Of a stretch of 64,000 bases of DNA, positions 22,721 to 34,606 are shown piece by piece. Position 1 is the stretch's first letter. Each line of letters starts with the position of its first letter. The notes beneath the pieces were generated by a model, which saw only the letters and a list, made by a program, of their open reading frames with translations, was not told the origin of the DNA and ran no database searches. The stretch comes from Capitella teleta. Lineage: Eukaryota > Annelida > Polychaeta > Capitellidae. A program made the translations under genes and the position numbers. The DNA lies in contig KB307921.1 of NCBI GenBank assembly GCA_000328365.1, forward strand, positions 79,676-143,675, read 5' to 3'.

Positions 22721-23651
22721 TTACTTGCATTAAAATAAAAACCTGTCTTCTATTTATTTGTTGTGATTCTTCGATGAACACTGTATATGAAGTGAAGGAA
22801 ATTCAGCGATGAAATAGCTCGGCATCACACTGATCAGGCAATATGTGGGCCACTGAACATATCATAACAGCGTTTAATTTTGTGTTGACCTCCATATTAT
22901 TTTAATCAACTGATTTTATTTGGAACTCCAGCTATATCTCATCAAATATGTATGTAAGCCGTAAGACCCTAGCAATTTTCAGATTGCTTTGGGCAAAGTT
23001 TTTTGGACCCATTATAATACAGTATATACAGTTCATAAAGGATATAATTATAGTTCATGTACATGGTATTCAATGAGCTAGGCCAAATGTATTCATTTTG
23101 TCACAGAAACATCAAGGATTGGCAGATTAGGTAAAACATTTGTAAGTGATGCCAATAATTGGCTAGCTCTACTCTAAGTCACATCAAAGATCTTGAAATT
23201 ATAAAGTCTTAGAGACGAAGAGCTACAAGTTAAATAGTAGTGCATTGTTATAGCATTAGTCAAGGGCTTGTAGATGGGAAGTGCGTTATGATTTAGACCC
23301 ACAGCGGTAACGATTTGTAACAGGTACTGTGCATATGATCATCCATGTACCGTGTATGTACATGACTAACGGTACATGTACTTCTACATGAATGTGCAGT
23401 GCGTGGACTCACGTGAGGTCTCCGGCCACTCCACATCACGTCACTTCCAACCGTATTACACATATTGATATGAGGTGAAGAGGAGAGCGCCTTGTTCAGA
23501 TGATCCGATTAATTTTTCCTCTTCATATCACTACATGAACTTTGAATTTGCTCGCTATCTGCGTATCAGTTATAATTAAAACAATAGAAGTGTACCGAAC
23601 ACACGCAAAACGCACATTATTTTCAGTGTCATTTGTGTCGCAGATCTAAAT
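22721..23651. other. Intergenic stretch between REE1-like and TMEM35-like genes
   Basis: AT-rich, no coding chain. It holds a GTGCGTTATGAT motif (23281) and a TACATGTA-containing palindromic patch near 23350-23400. The last 150 bp may be the promoter and 5' UTR of the next gene. Confidence 0.4.
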
Positions 23652-23766
23652 ATGGGATTACTGGATGTAGGCTTAAGTATCTGTTACCTGCTCTCAGGAA
23701 GCAAGAAACTGCTCGATTACAAGAACGACAGTCCCGACGCAGTGAGTCTCTCTTTGATTGGTTATC

Positions 23767-23845
<79 letters not shown>

Positions 23846-23881
23846 ATAATAATGTTGATAATAATAATAGTAGTAATAGTA

Positions 23882-23953
<72 letters not shown>

Positions 23954-24535
23954 TTTTAACTTACCTGTGAATTGATGCATCAACATGAGCCTCGTAAGTC
24001 GTAAATCAGCAATCCTGCAGGCGTGTAATCATTATAAATTCAGTTTATATACATGTATAGGGGCGCACAGGCTGCACAAAAAGGAAATTTTTAACTGTGC
24101 TGCGTCATATCTTTCCATCGAATATTTCAAGTGCTGTTTCAGAATCAGAATTTAATTTTATGATATCCACAAGAATACACACTAATCCTATAATGTACGC
24201 CATTTCAGCTGGTGGATTTCAGCCAGCATGCATCTGTTTTCCCCTTGAAACCCTTTGGTTATGAGGCAGATCCAGTGTCCTATCTCCTCGCCATCGGGAT
24301 CATTGAGTGTTTCCTGGGCCTAGCGATGCTGCTTGGACCATCAACAATGCAGCGGTTAGCATGCAAGGGACTTATGGCAGTCATGGCGCTGGGAATGCAT
24401 TCTTTCGTCGCCCAAGCAAAGTACGCGTTCATCGCCATCCCGGCGGCGTTCTTCGTTGGATTGTTCATTGTGCATCAGCGAATAGGCATGGAAAGGCGAT
24501 TTCGAGGCAAACCCAATTTTCCAAGGAGGAATTGA
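23652..24535 (+). CDS. TMEM35/DoxX-like membrane protein 1
   Basis: Exon 1 (23652-23741) encodes 30 residues and ends at a GTGAGT donor in phase 0. Exon 2 (24209-24535) follows CATTTCAG and encodes 108 more; total 138 residues. The protein has a hydrophobic N-terminus with YLLSGSKKLL, then three likely membrane segments (VSYLLAIGIIECFLGLAMLL and two more), matching the small four-helix DoxX-like/TMEM35 fold. TMEM35A acts as a nicotinic-receptor assembly chaperone in vertebrates, but the substrate here is unknown. A 186-bp microsatellite sits in the intron. The stop codon overlaps an AATAAA signal. The next gene has the same two-exon layout, so the two are tandem paralogs. Confidence 0.6.
23767..23952. 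repeat. (AGT)n-(AAT)n compound microsatellite
   Basis: A block of about 27 AGT units is followed by mixed units and then about 25 AAT units, all within the intron of TMEM35-like gene 1. Confidence 0.95.
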
Positions 24536-24854
24536 ATAAATTCATTACTAGTATATGTTTTAAACTTTTAATTAAGTAGTTAATTGTGGTGAAATAAATT
24601 CAGTTTGTTGTAATCTGTTGATATCATAACGTTCTCTATGGTAATGCAGAATCACAACGGTTCACACAACATGAAAGTCTATATAATAAATAGTTTTTGT
24701 TCGAGAGTGTCAGTACTGCAAATGGCGTCCCTCGTTCTGTGTTTCTGCTGAGTTTAACGCAGTTGATTCTAAGTTTGACTTCATTTGAGTCATGTCATAC
24801 AAAATAATGTCCCTTTAAATCAGCCCTTCAACACGAGAGGAAATACATTGTATA

Positions 24855-24894
24855 ACCAAAGACTCTCTATTAAGATTAATAGAGAGTCTTTGGT
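24855..24894. repeat. Near-perfect palindrome, 19-bp arms
   Basis: Arms ACCAAAGACTCTCTATTAA and its exact complement are separated by two bases. It lies between the two TMEM35-like genes. It could be a cruciform-forming site or a tiny fold-back repeat. Confidence 0.85.
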
Positions 24895-25168
24895 ATAACG
24901 TACTGGTGCAGCAGTGTCATTTCTCGAGAATTTACGCCAATCCATATCATAACGGCTAAACTACGTTATGCTTCATCTGACACCACGTGCTCGCCCCTTG
25001 CAATATATTCATGTTCAGCCATGCATGCCAACTTTCGATATCATAGTATCAAGCACAGGCGCGATAATAAATCGACAGAGCAACCGTCCGTGAACACATC
25101 TCCTCGCATAAGTGTTATTGTTCACAGATATATCGCACAGAAACTCGGGTAATTGGAAGGAAGTCAAA

Positions 25169-25686
25169 ATGGTTGAAAGCACCACTACTAAACTGAGGTA
25201 TTTCCTCAGTTGCATTTACATCTTAGGAGGCACATACAAACTCCTGCTGCCTCCTGGAGAGCTGATCGTAAGTTTAGTTAAACCTCTTTACTCACCCTCA
25301 TTTGATAATACATGAAAATTACGTTATGATAGCGTACGATAATCATAACGTACTTCGACCGTTATGAACCTGTTTCTTCTCAGTCGCAGGTCTACACAGA
25401 CTGGGCCAATCTGTCTGTGTTTGCAGCCGTGGGATTCAGCGTGAAGCCGGCGCCTTTTATGAACGCCATCAGCCTCCTGGAAGTGGCCTTCGGGACTCTG
25501 CTTCTTTTGGGGACTCCTCTATTTCAGAAAATAGCGTGCATAATCCTCGTCTTCATTAACATCAGTGGACTTCATAGCATGGTTTTATCGTACAGATTTT
25601 TCGGTGCGCTAATTCCTGTGTCACAGATTCTGATGATTGCATTTGTTGTGCTGACCATTGAAGAGGAGAAACACAAAGTTCACTGA
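25169..25686 (+). CDS. TMEM35/DoxX-like membrane protein 2
   Basis: Exon 1 (25169-25267) gives 33 residues, starting MVESTTTKLRYFLS with an LGGTYKLLLP motif, and ends at GTAAGT in phase 0. Exon 2 (25384-25686, after TTCTTCTCAG) gives 100 residues; total 133. The hydrophobic segments FMNAISLLEVAFGTLLLLG, IACIILVFINISGL and VSQILMIAFVVLTI, together with the N-terminal helix, make a four-helix membrane protein. The sequence ends in a charged EEEKHK tail. It shares intron position and phase with the gene 1 kb upstream. The start is the first ATG before the conserved hydrophobic stretch. TMEM35/DoxX-like assignment rests on topology and spacing of motifs rather than a search. Confidence 0.65.
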
Positions 25687-26020
25687 TGAATCTCGATTTG
25701 TACGAAGATTGGAATGATGTGTCATTACATCTAATTTCAATGAGCTGGATTTTTGTACATAGCAATTATATGTAAGGGGGCATGACAATTTTTATTGGTA
25801 AATAAATTTCATCTTAAATTTGATGTAATCTATTGCACATGATTATTTTCTTTCAATGAGCAAATGAGGTAAAAGTTAACTATAAATGAATCAGATGTCA
25901 TCTCACTAAATACCTACACTGGATTTAAGTAACGCTCTTGAAGAAATTGCAGATCATTAACAATATCACAAATACCATCAAGAATCTTGAACAGACACAA
26001 AACAGAGATGCAATGAAATG

Positions 26021-28842
26021 TTAATCTGCATGGAATGATTTTGTTATAGTAGATCGCTTCCTGTCTTGATACCCTCCAAATGGACTCTGAAAACAATAAT
26101 GATTTCCTGTTATTTCTTAAAGTTGATCTCCAATTGAGAATTCAAAGGGGAATTGATAAGCATTGAATAAGAGATGGAAATTAATCAGACCTGCAGAGGG
26201 GACGTGAACTCCCGACCTTCTCTGCTGTAGAACTTTCGCTCAATCACCTGAATGAAGAATTATATTTTCACAGATTCAATCAGATATTTTCTTGGCACCT
26301 TGTCAAAAAAGCGACTGAGTTTGATGGCGTTGTTGCTGCCGGGTGAAATGTGCTTCACTTGCGTGCAATCCTGAATTAGTGAAAGAGGAAGTGAAGAAGA
26401 ACTCCTCGTGAGCACTTCATTCTCACCACTTGTATTTCGTCTGCACCACATTCATCCGCAATCGGTGATGAGCGGAAGTTACTTGCCTCACGAACACTTT
26501 GCGCTAAATCAATCTTGGTTCCGATCACCAGAATCGGCAGAGTTGAAGCTCCAGCATACTGCTCAGGGTCGTAGTCAAATCTACAGAAAACATATGCACA
26601 AGGTGAACTTCTGAAGAACACGTTGAAGTTAAAGAGTGCCTCAGACTGATGCAAAAGATAGATGAGGAAGCAAAATATAGAGCAAAGTCATGTGACGTAG
26701 TGATCTTACTCCTCGTTTTTGTCATTGGAGTCCTTGTTTAAGACTTCTGCCAGCCATTTGCGCAGATTTTGTTGCGATTTCCGATTGGTTGAATCATGAA
26801 CTAGGATGATGCCTGAAATTGAAGAACAGCCAAGAAATTCAAATCATCAAATGCAAAGTCCAGATTGATAGTTTGAGAGAACAGACCATGAGTGGGCGTA
26901 TAGAAGATGCTACGGCTGTTCTGATGGGCTGACCATCCTCCCACATCCCAGAGTTCAACAAAAAACGTCTTCTGAGCCGGGGTTCCCGCTCTGTATTCAT
27001 GGAGCTGCTCACGGAGGAGGAACAAGTGAGAAAGGAGCACAAACAGCGGCATCACTTGCCTTCACTTCAGCTGAGCTGCCAATCGTCCAATTGGGATTGC
27101 GGATGGGCTCATTATGACAAACAAGGTGAACAAGAGATGTTTTACCAACCCCTGCTCAATACAAACAAAAAGCATGTTGAAAATCTAAAGTGAGCATTCA
27201 CAATTCAGCCATGAAATTCTAAAACCAGTGGGCCTATAACATGAACCAAATAATGAATATATCCGTCAGACATCACCCGCAGTAACTGAGTAATTCATAA
27301 TACACCAATCAATGTACATATATTAGCTTTTAAAACAATTGAATGACATTAAAACAGTAAGATATCAGGGCTGAAAAAAAATGGGGATTGTGATAAACTG
27401 TTAACATGTAAAATAAAAATTTCATGATTGAGGGGACCAGTATTATAGTTTGGTGCGCATGAGGTTACAAGGGTAGGTGATTTAAATTTGCTATCTTGGC
27501 CAATTCCAATGGTATTCAGCTCATATCAATTTCATGACCAATTATCGAAAACATAGCAAACATTTCCTGCTCACGAAAGTTTCCTGTTTTAGAGTCAGTG
27601 TCACTGTAACTGCAGACGCAGCTCGTATAATCTATGGGAGATACCAGGCTGATACTAGCATAGAGGAAGAATGAGAGTGGACACGTCGCTTGAACGCCGG
27701 TCTTTCGCCCAACGAGCGAATTTCAATAATTGCCCATGGCTGGGCTCGAGCGTCAGTCCCCCCTTAACATGTGTTTCCCCTATACCTGGCTGAAAAATGG
27801 CCGAAAATCACGGTCATATCTTTTTACTCCAAAAAAGGACAACTTAAAAATTTACAAGATATAGAAACACAACCATCATAAATATGTTGTGAAAAATTGA
27901 AATCAATATCAAAAATAATTGCAGAGTTATTAAGACTTTTGTCGAACACGATCAGAAAAGTTTTCTTTTTTTAAGCGATTGCGAGCTGTCTACACATAGA
28001 GTCCAAGGAGTGTTTGCTGTGTAATTAAAAAGCACTTGTTAAGCTCCTTATCAGCAAACTCGCCACATCGCTCGTTGAAGCGATGATGCGGGCTGACTCT
28101 TCTTAATAAGGGTGGCCGACGATTTAACGAGCTTGACTAATACTTTAATTACACAACAAACATTCCCTGGACTCGGCATGAAGGTAGCTGGCAATCACTT
28201 CCAAAATGAAAACCTTTCTGATAGTGTCTGAAAAAGTCTAATAACTCATTAATTATCTGCGATATTGTTTTGAAATTTTCCCAACATATTCATGATGGTT
28301 GCCGCTCTGTACAAATTTTTAAGCTGTCACTTCCTGGACTAAGAAGATATGACCATGTTAACAGCAATTTTTGGTCATTTTTCAACGAGGTATATACCGG
28401 CGTATTGGCTTATAGTTACAGGGGAACCACATGAGCTGTCACATGTTGAGCGAGGACTAGACGCAGAGACGTTTCCCGAGGACTTGCGCTGGAGCCCGGC
28501 CATGGGCAATTAAGAAAATTCGCTCTCGAGCTGAGAGACATCGCCCTCATAGGCTTTTACCCACATGTCCACTCTCATTATTCTTCCTCTATGATACTAT
28601 GATACTAGTGTAGTAGTAGTACGTCAGCATTACAGTCACAGTGGATAGTCAGGATGGGAGTACATCATATTATCGCTCACAATTTTACTCCCGGATTTCA
28701 CAACTGTTTGAACCAATATTTGAAATATATCATTCAGGATAATAAAATAATACTCAAATACAGCATACACCACAAAAATGCGGTCTATTTTACCCGAATC
28801 GCCAACAACCAGAACTCTGACTTTATCAATATCGGCTGCCAT
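26021..28842 (-). CDS. RABL3: Rab-like protein 3 (RABL3), complete seven-exon gene
   Basis: Exons on the minus strand: 28842-28794, 27151-27060, 27004-26887, 26812-26710, 26580-26427, 26370-26272 and 26086-26021. Together they make 681 nt, 226 residues, close to the human 236. The P-loop GDSGVGKTS spans exons 1-2. LWDVGG is the switch II motif. ILVHDSTN and VIGTKID (the GTKxD form typical of RABL3 in place of NKxD) follow. Then come [14 protein letters not shown] and the C-terminal [12 protein letters not shown], which matches the DRKRF...LKSL end of vertebrate RABL3. There is no C-terminal prenylation cysteine, as expected. RABL3 is a small GTPase linked in vertebrates to RAS prenylation and proliferation. 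Intron 2 uses a GC donor (AAG|GCAAGT). A fold-back element sits in intron 1. Confidence 0.9.
27659..28593. mobile_element. Fold-back (long inverted repeat) element in RABL3 intron 1
   Basis: Ends CATAGAGGAAGAAT and complement are followed inward by further mirrored blocks (GAGAGTGGACA, CCCATGGCTGGGCTCGAGCG-like, ACATGTG, TTTTTACTCC-like, AATATGTTG, GTTATTAAGACTTTT-like). The arms are roughly 350-400 bp and diverged. The inner arms around 27985-28060 and 28120-28190 are also inverted. ATACTA-type direct repeats flank it. No protein is encoded. Confidence 0.75.
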
Positions 28843-29398
28843 ACTTTACGTGTGGTAAGATAAACCCGACATCGACATTTCGTTTACTGTGTTATATATA
28901 TTTTGTTACCATTCATCCTTGGTCGGTAATAAACGATTGAATAATATAATTTAACGATTTTAGACGCAGTGTGTGTATTTGGCCTTGCTATTTTCTTAAA
29001 AGCGATTTCTATTCTGATCACCATTGTTAGTTTTCAGTTGGCAACTGGTCTGGTGAGCGATAATACAACAGTTTATCGGCATTCACCTGTTCACCTGTTT
29101 CACTCCCGAGTTGAAGCATTCTGCATTGTCCTGTCGCATTTACTGACTTATCTTTAGATCCATAAGTGTGCCGGAATAACCGTTTGCATGAATGCAATGC
29201 TATTCACCAGGGAAGCCAGAAGGGCTAAACAAAATTTGGTAGATTGGGTGAATGTCTAGGCCGTTCAATCGCGCTGCGCCGCTCCGCTCAGGAAGCAGCG
29301 TCAGCTTCAATGCTAGCACAGCGGGCTGGCTGAAGCGAGCATTGAGAGAGAAGCGGCTGAGAGGTCGATCAAATGATTGCTCTTCTGGGGATTCCCTC
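28843..29398. other. Promoter-side spacer right of RABL3
   Basis: The region upstream of RABL3 (minus) and of the fragment at 29474. AT-rich, then GC-richer from 29260. A stretch at 29159-29215 is similar to 31689-31745 (AAGTGTG, CCGTTTGC, CTATTCA blocks). No gene recognised. Confidence 0.4.
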
Positions 29399-29406
29399 TG
29401 ACGTCA
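29399..29406. promoter_or_regulatory. CRE palindrome TGACGTCA
   Basis: A perfect CREB/ATF site 75 bp before the candidate coding fragment at 29474, with a TAAATATA-like patch 10 bp further on and a CCAAT-box complement (ATTGG) near 29452. Confidence 0.35.
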
Positions 29407-29473
29407 CAGCTAAATATAGCACATCAACAGAGCTACCGGATGTTGATCTATTGGCCGTCGTTTCCCACTCCAG

Positions 29474-29753
29474 ATGCTAGCTGAGAAGAAAGTTCTGACC
29501 AAAGAGAACAAGACCCTGAAAAGGAAGCTAGAAGCCACGGCCAATGTATGCCAGGAGAACGAGACTCAAGAGCAGACGGAGCAAGTTCTCAAGACATGCT
29601 TTGAGCTGGAAGTTGTATCCTGCTACTGTGCGGGTATCCACAAGGGAGACATTCAACACGGAATTCGAAGTTGTGTACGATGAGGAAGAAGATGAAACCT
29701 GGCATTTCCCCCTCCTGAAAAATCTGCGCAATGGAGACATGATTGTTATCTAA
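29474..29753 (+). pseudogene. Coiled-coil gene fragment with a frame change
   Basis: After an acceptor-like CCACTCCAG, a reading starts MLAEKKVLTKENKTLKRKLE, a leucine-zipper-like coiled coil, and continues about 50 codons. From about 29600 the protein-like reading shifts to another frame. It runs through TEFEVVYDEEEDETWHFPLL and KNLRNGDMIVI to a stop at 29751-29753. Both halves look like protein, but one frame change separates them and no splice pair resolves it. The family is not recognised. It may be the C-terminal exon of a DNA-binding or transposon-derived gene. Confidence 0.35.
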
Positions 29754-31930
29754 TTCTTCTTGATTATTTTATTATTTTTAATTTTTAATTATCTAATTTT
29801 TTTCTCTAAAATAAAATCCACTCACCATTACCATATACACCACTTCTGAGTTCTGAGTTCATCCCAAAACAAAATGGTTTTAATTTTATTTAAATTTTTT
29901 AATTAATTTTTTTTAATTAATTAATTTTTTTATTTAATTTTCATCTTCTATGAAGAGAATCAATATCGTTGCAGTTAGAATTAATCTCTTCCAATGAGTA
30001 ATTATTACTTTACAGTCTTCTAAATGATGATTTTGTTGTACTTTTATGACATAATTGAGGCCATCTCTAATTAGGGCGGCCTTTTTGAAAAAAAAAAAAT
30101 TAACGAGTATTTTGGAATAGTTGCACTGATTCTGGAAATGTATAGTTTGCCCTGGTTATATCCTTTAGTTTTGATGCTAGAAGCCAAACAGTACTTCAAA
30201 GAGCTCAGAATGTTCAGCTGAATGACCAATTATCACATTATGTCACAATGCTTTCTTTCAGGAAATTGACCCTATAATTACCGTGACCTTTTCAACCATA
30301 ACTTTTGAAATAGTAGAGATATCAGGATGAGGTTTTCACTACTGCATTCTGCTTTGTCTGCTCTTTACATTAAGCAAAAGAAATAGATCATAACTGCAGA
30401 GAGAAAAAATCACATAAACGGCCTAGAATGTCACACTGAAAATCATTATAATGCCAAAGAATTTGGAGACCAAGAACTTAGAAGTATATTTAATATTAGC
30501 CTATCTCATCTATTGTGTCGAATAAAAGCGACCAGCAGCGCCACTTGAGCAGCGGCTGATTTGGTCAGCTTGGGCTTCACACATTGCTGAACGCTCTGTT
30601 AGCTATGGAGAATATGTTGGATCGATCGTGATCATCCACAGAAAATACCGATTTACTGCGAAATTAAGGGGAGATGCATCGTTTTGAAGGATTTTCAATG
30701 TAAAGTAGATCTTCTGCCTTCATTGATCAGTTATCAGTTGTGTTGCTCTTTAAAACAGACGATATGTTCCATTTCTTCTCGAAGTGAGCAATAACACAGC
30801 TTCGCTCTCGGCGCTCTCAAGTTGTGTCAGCGAGCCAAGCAGGAGTCAGTTATAAACTCTTGAGCTTAGTTGATGTTTTCCTGTTGATAGTTAATTGTTA
30901 AAATGTTAACTTTGTCTCTTGGCTCTATTGCCTGGTTGAAATACGAATTTGATTCAACATTTTATTATTTTGGATTCTCTCACGCACAGTCTCAGTCTGA
31001 CACTGTGGGCATTGCTATTGCTGTTCACGGCAACCAAGATATCTAAGAAGAGAAAAAACAATTCTTTTTGGAATTGCTATAACTACGCAGAGGAGAAGTG
31101 CTCATTTTTCTTCTTCCCCAGAGAACCATTTTTTCGCCGTTTTAAGGATCCAAATCAAAAGTGAAATTAAAAAGCCATTAAGCTGAACCTGTGATAATTA
31201 TTTTTTCCATTTACTTTTTCATTACCTACTCGTGCATGTTCTTTTTGTATGTCTGTATTTTTTTCTTATATCTCACAAGTTTTTTATGTATAGGAACTGG
31301 TTTCTGTAATTCTTCACGAAAAAAAAAGGTTCATTGACTACACTTCATGTGTTTTCTTGACCCGATATGTCGATTGCTATTCAGGGTTTTAAATCCACCT
31401 TTTGATCAGCCCAGGAGTAAAAATATGGCTGAAGATATACAAGAGCATGTAGCTGACAATATCTCATCCTATTTCCTTTCCAAATATCTGTTTATTAAAT
31501 GTACACAAAGCCAACAGCGAAGCGATGCTACGATCTCCTATGTAACGCAATGGTTCCAACCTGAGCGTGTTAGCATGGAACCCGGCTTCCCGCTTGGCGG
31601 CACTACCTCTGCTCTAATTTCACTATCGGCGCAGTGAGCGTTCTTGGTCTCAAAATTCTTTGATCATGCCTGTATCTGTGTATCTAGTCCCACAAGTGTG
31701 ACAGAATATCCGTTTGCTTACATGCACTACTATTCAGTCACAGTATGAGTCAACAATCCATGAAACTCATGCACACCAGTACTCATGCTTCATTCAGTTG
31801 TTCTACCATTCATTTTCAATTGTAATTATTGTTCTACCTTACAAAACATTTTCATTTGTGTTGTTTGTAGCAGCATGGCTTCTACCGCAGCTGTTTTGTT
31901 GATTATTCCTGTTTTTGTTCTTTCAGCAGC
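29754..31930. other. Stretch before GTF2E1, no gene resolved
   Basis: AT-rich low complexity at 29760-29945 (T/A runs). There is no coding chain to 31.9 kb. Open frames at 30949-31164 and 31347-31637 have no recognised domain. The CAG acceptor at 31926 just before the GTF2E1 start implies a 5' UTR exon somewhere here, which was not pinned down. Confidence 0.4.
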
Positions 31931-33363
31931 ATGGCGACTGCCGCTGTTGAGCCAGAAGTGTTGACTGAGGTACCAGACGGCCTGAAGCGCCTGGTGCGGT
32001 ACATCGTGCGTGGCTTCTACAGTGTTGAGCATGCGATTCTTCTGGACTTCCTTGTGCATCATCCATGCGTGAAGGAAGATGATTTGCTGGACCTGCTGCT
32101 CTTTGAGCGCAAACAACTGCGTGCGCTAGTGAACACCCTGAAAGCAGAGCGCTTCATTAAATCACGCATGAAGATGGAAACTGATCAAGAAGGTCGCATC
32201 AGCCGGCACAACTATTTCTTCATCAATTACGGGACATTTGTGAATGTTGTCAAGTACAAAATGGACCACATGCGACGCAAGATTGAAACTGAAGAGAGAG
32301 ACAACACGCACAGGGCTTCATTCCAATGTTCTCAATGTCAAAAGAGTTACACAGACTTGGAAGTTGATCATCTGATTGACTTTGCCAGCGGACAATTGCA
32401 CTGTGAGTTTTGTGGCGCTGAGGTGAAAGAGGAGGAGGCGAGCGAGCCACGCAGGGACTCACGATCACTCATGGAAATGTTCAACACGCAAATGACCCCA
32501 GTTGACAAGCTGCTTCGAGGATTAGATGACGTCACTTTAGCACAGGAATTGCTGGAACCGGAACCCACCGATCTGAAATCACTTCGGTCAGTTTTGGAGA
32601 TCCATTTAGTTCACCTAAACTACTCTCTTCTTAATTCATCTCAGACCAAAAGAGTCGAGCAGTCGGTCAGGAGAGAGAACGACCTGGAGTGGAGACGCCT
32701 CGAAAGGAAAAGACTTCAACTATGTCTCCATGGACGACCAAGTCACCATCTCACTCGGTGGAGATGAGACCAAGAAAGCAGCGACTGTGGTCACTAAGGA
32801 AACGCCCATCTGGATGACCCAGAGCACAGTGGAGGGCTCTCAGTCAGAAGCCTTCTTACCTGTAAGAGATCTAGACTTACTGCTGCCATCTCAAATAGAA
32901 ATCATTGCATATTTCAGGAGACCTCATCCAAAGCTGGTGCATCCAGCGCTGGAGCATCAGGAAGCCAAGAGAATGATGACATCATGAAAACGCTGCTCAT
33001 GCATGAGAAGAAGAGTACCAACGACCCTATGGGGGGCTTGCCACGTGAGGACACTTCCAGCAGCGAATCAGAGGATGACTTCCAGCCGGCAAAACCAGCA
33101 GCTGCAGCCGTCACATTGGGCGCTGAAGGTAAGCACTTCATCTACCAGGAATCTCTGTTCTCTCTATTTTATTATTTTGCTTCAAAGAAGATTTTGAAGA
33201 AATGGAGAGTGATGACGAGGAAGCTGTTGCCATGGTGATGATTGGTGGACAACAGGTTGCGTTCAATGAAGTCAGTGAGGAGATGATTGCAAAGATGACT
33301 CCGTCAGAAAAGGAAGCCTACATTAAACTTGGACAAGACATGTATGAGGACATGTATGACTGA
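31931..33363 (+). CDS. GTF2E1: General transcription factor IIE subunit 1 (TFIIE-alpha)
   Basis: Four exons: 31931-32586, 32645-32861, 32918-33128 and 33188-33363. The total is 1260 nt, 419 residues (human 439), and the phases match. The N-terminal winged-helix region (LVRYIVRGFY, about residues 18-28) is followed by a zinc ribbon with CSQC (near residue 137) and CEFC (near 159). A mid-region holds PIWMTQSTV. The acidic C-terminus EDFEEMESDDEE is the TFIIH-binding type tail, and MTPSEKEAYI lies near the end. It acts in the nucleus in the RNA polymerase II pre-initiation complex, recruiting TFIIH. The start ATG lies four bases after a TTTCAG acceptor, so the 5' UTR is spliced. Introns are 55-60 bp. 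AATAAA follows near 33450. Confidence 0.95.
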
Positions 33364-34606
33364 TCCAGGCCTTCTCATTTCTCATCTATACTATATTTTA
33401 TGTTTCTGTATTGAACATTTTATGTATGCATTAAAGTTGCTCCTGGTAATAAATATCCATTTATTTCGGACATAAAATCATTAGCCTATATAAGATTCAT
33501 GTCACTTTTAGAATGCATTAGGTCACTTTCAGATTTCTTAATCAGTCACATAAATGCGCATGATTCAATGTGTTGTAGGTCTAGTAGGTCCACATAATTA
33601 TCCATTTCTAAGAGGCAATTGAATGAACACCAATTAGGGAAAGAAATTAGGATTTAAATGCATCTTGCAAATTTATAGCAAAACAGAATATGGGGGGGGG
33701 GGATTATCACTTGTTCAGCTTGTAAGAAAATGGACACATGTAATCAAATTAAAATTTACAGATCTTCTGACTACATGTAGTATTATGTTATATTTATAAC
33801 CAAACATATAATTGTCATGGATGAAACTCCTATAATGGAATACATAGAATCTACAGAGACACATGATCATGGAATTGCCTAGCAACTCTGGCTAAGGTGA
33901 CCCACCATCTTTGGAAATGTTTCATGTCGCTTCTAGAATACGATAGGTTTGCCGCTCCCTTCATTGTAAGGCTCATTAAAAACGAGAATTATGTGGGTGA
34001 ATGTGTAATCAGGTTACCAATATTATTTCGGAAGTTCAGAAAGTGACTAGCAAACAAGATAATTGGCTGTTGGTCACTCCCTGTTGGATTCTTTCGTTGC
34101 TGGCTCAAGGTTAGTCAATTCTGTTCCGAGTCTAACCCTGTATAATACCAAAGGCATTATCTCATCGCGTCTGGCCTTGTTGGGCAGCAATGCGGAGCCA
34201 ATCATAAATTAAAATTTACAATAATAAAAATAATAATACCAGCAATGTTTGGAACTTATCCTTTCTCTGGAGGCAGTGTGTTCTGACTTCTGACAGTTGA
34301 ACCAACTCAGCTCCTAATTACCCAAGTGACCTGGCGCCTAGAGAATAGAACAATAGGCCTGAGCAGCTGCAATTCAGATATGGTTGTAAATTTTGTGATT
34401 GCAGAAAGCTCATTACTTATTGACTTTATTGAGGTCTCATGTCTTGAGTGTAATAATACACAGAAGAATGGTTCTTATGGTAAGCAGCTCATTAGTTGTC
34501 AAATAATTGCATGGACTACCTAAGTTGTCACATGTTTCAGCTAACATGCATTTTGATATAGTGGATATTAAAACAAAAATCTCATAGCACTGAAGAATAC
34601 GAAAAT
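33364..34606. other. Spacer between GTF2E1 and RPF2
   Basis: Contains the GTF2E1 3' UTR and poly(A) signal, a G-run near 33692-33701 and AT-rich non-coding sequence. No gene, RNA or repeat with clear ends was recognised. Confidence 0.4.

Noticed and set aside
23767-23952. Direct-repeat array considered as a CRISPR
   Set aside because: Three-base units without spacers in an animal intron; a microsatellite.
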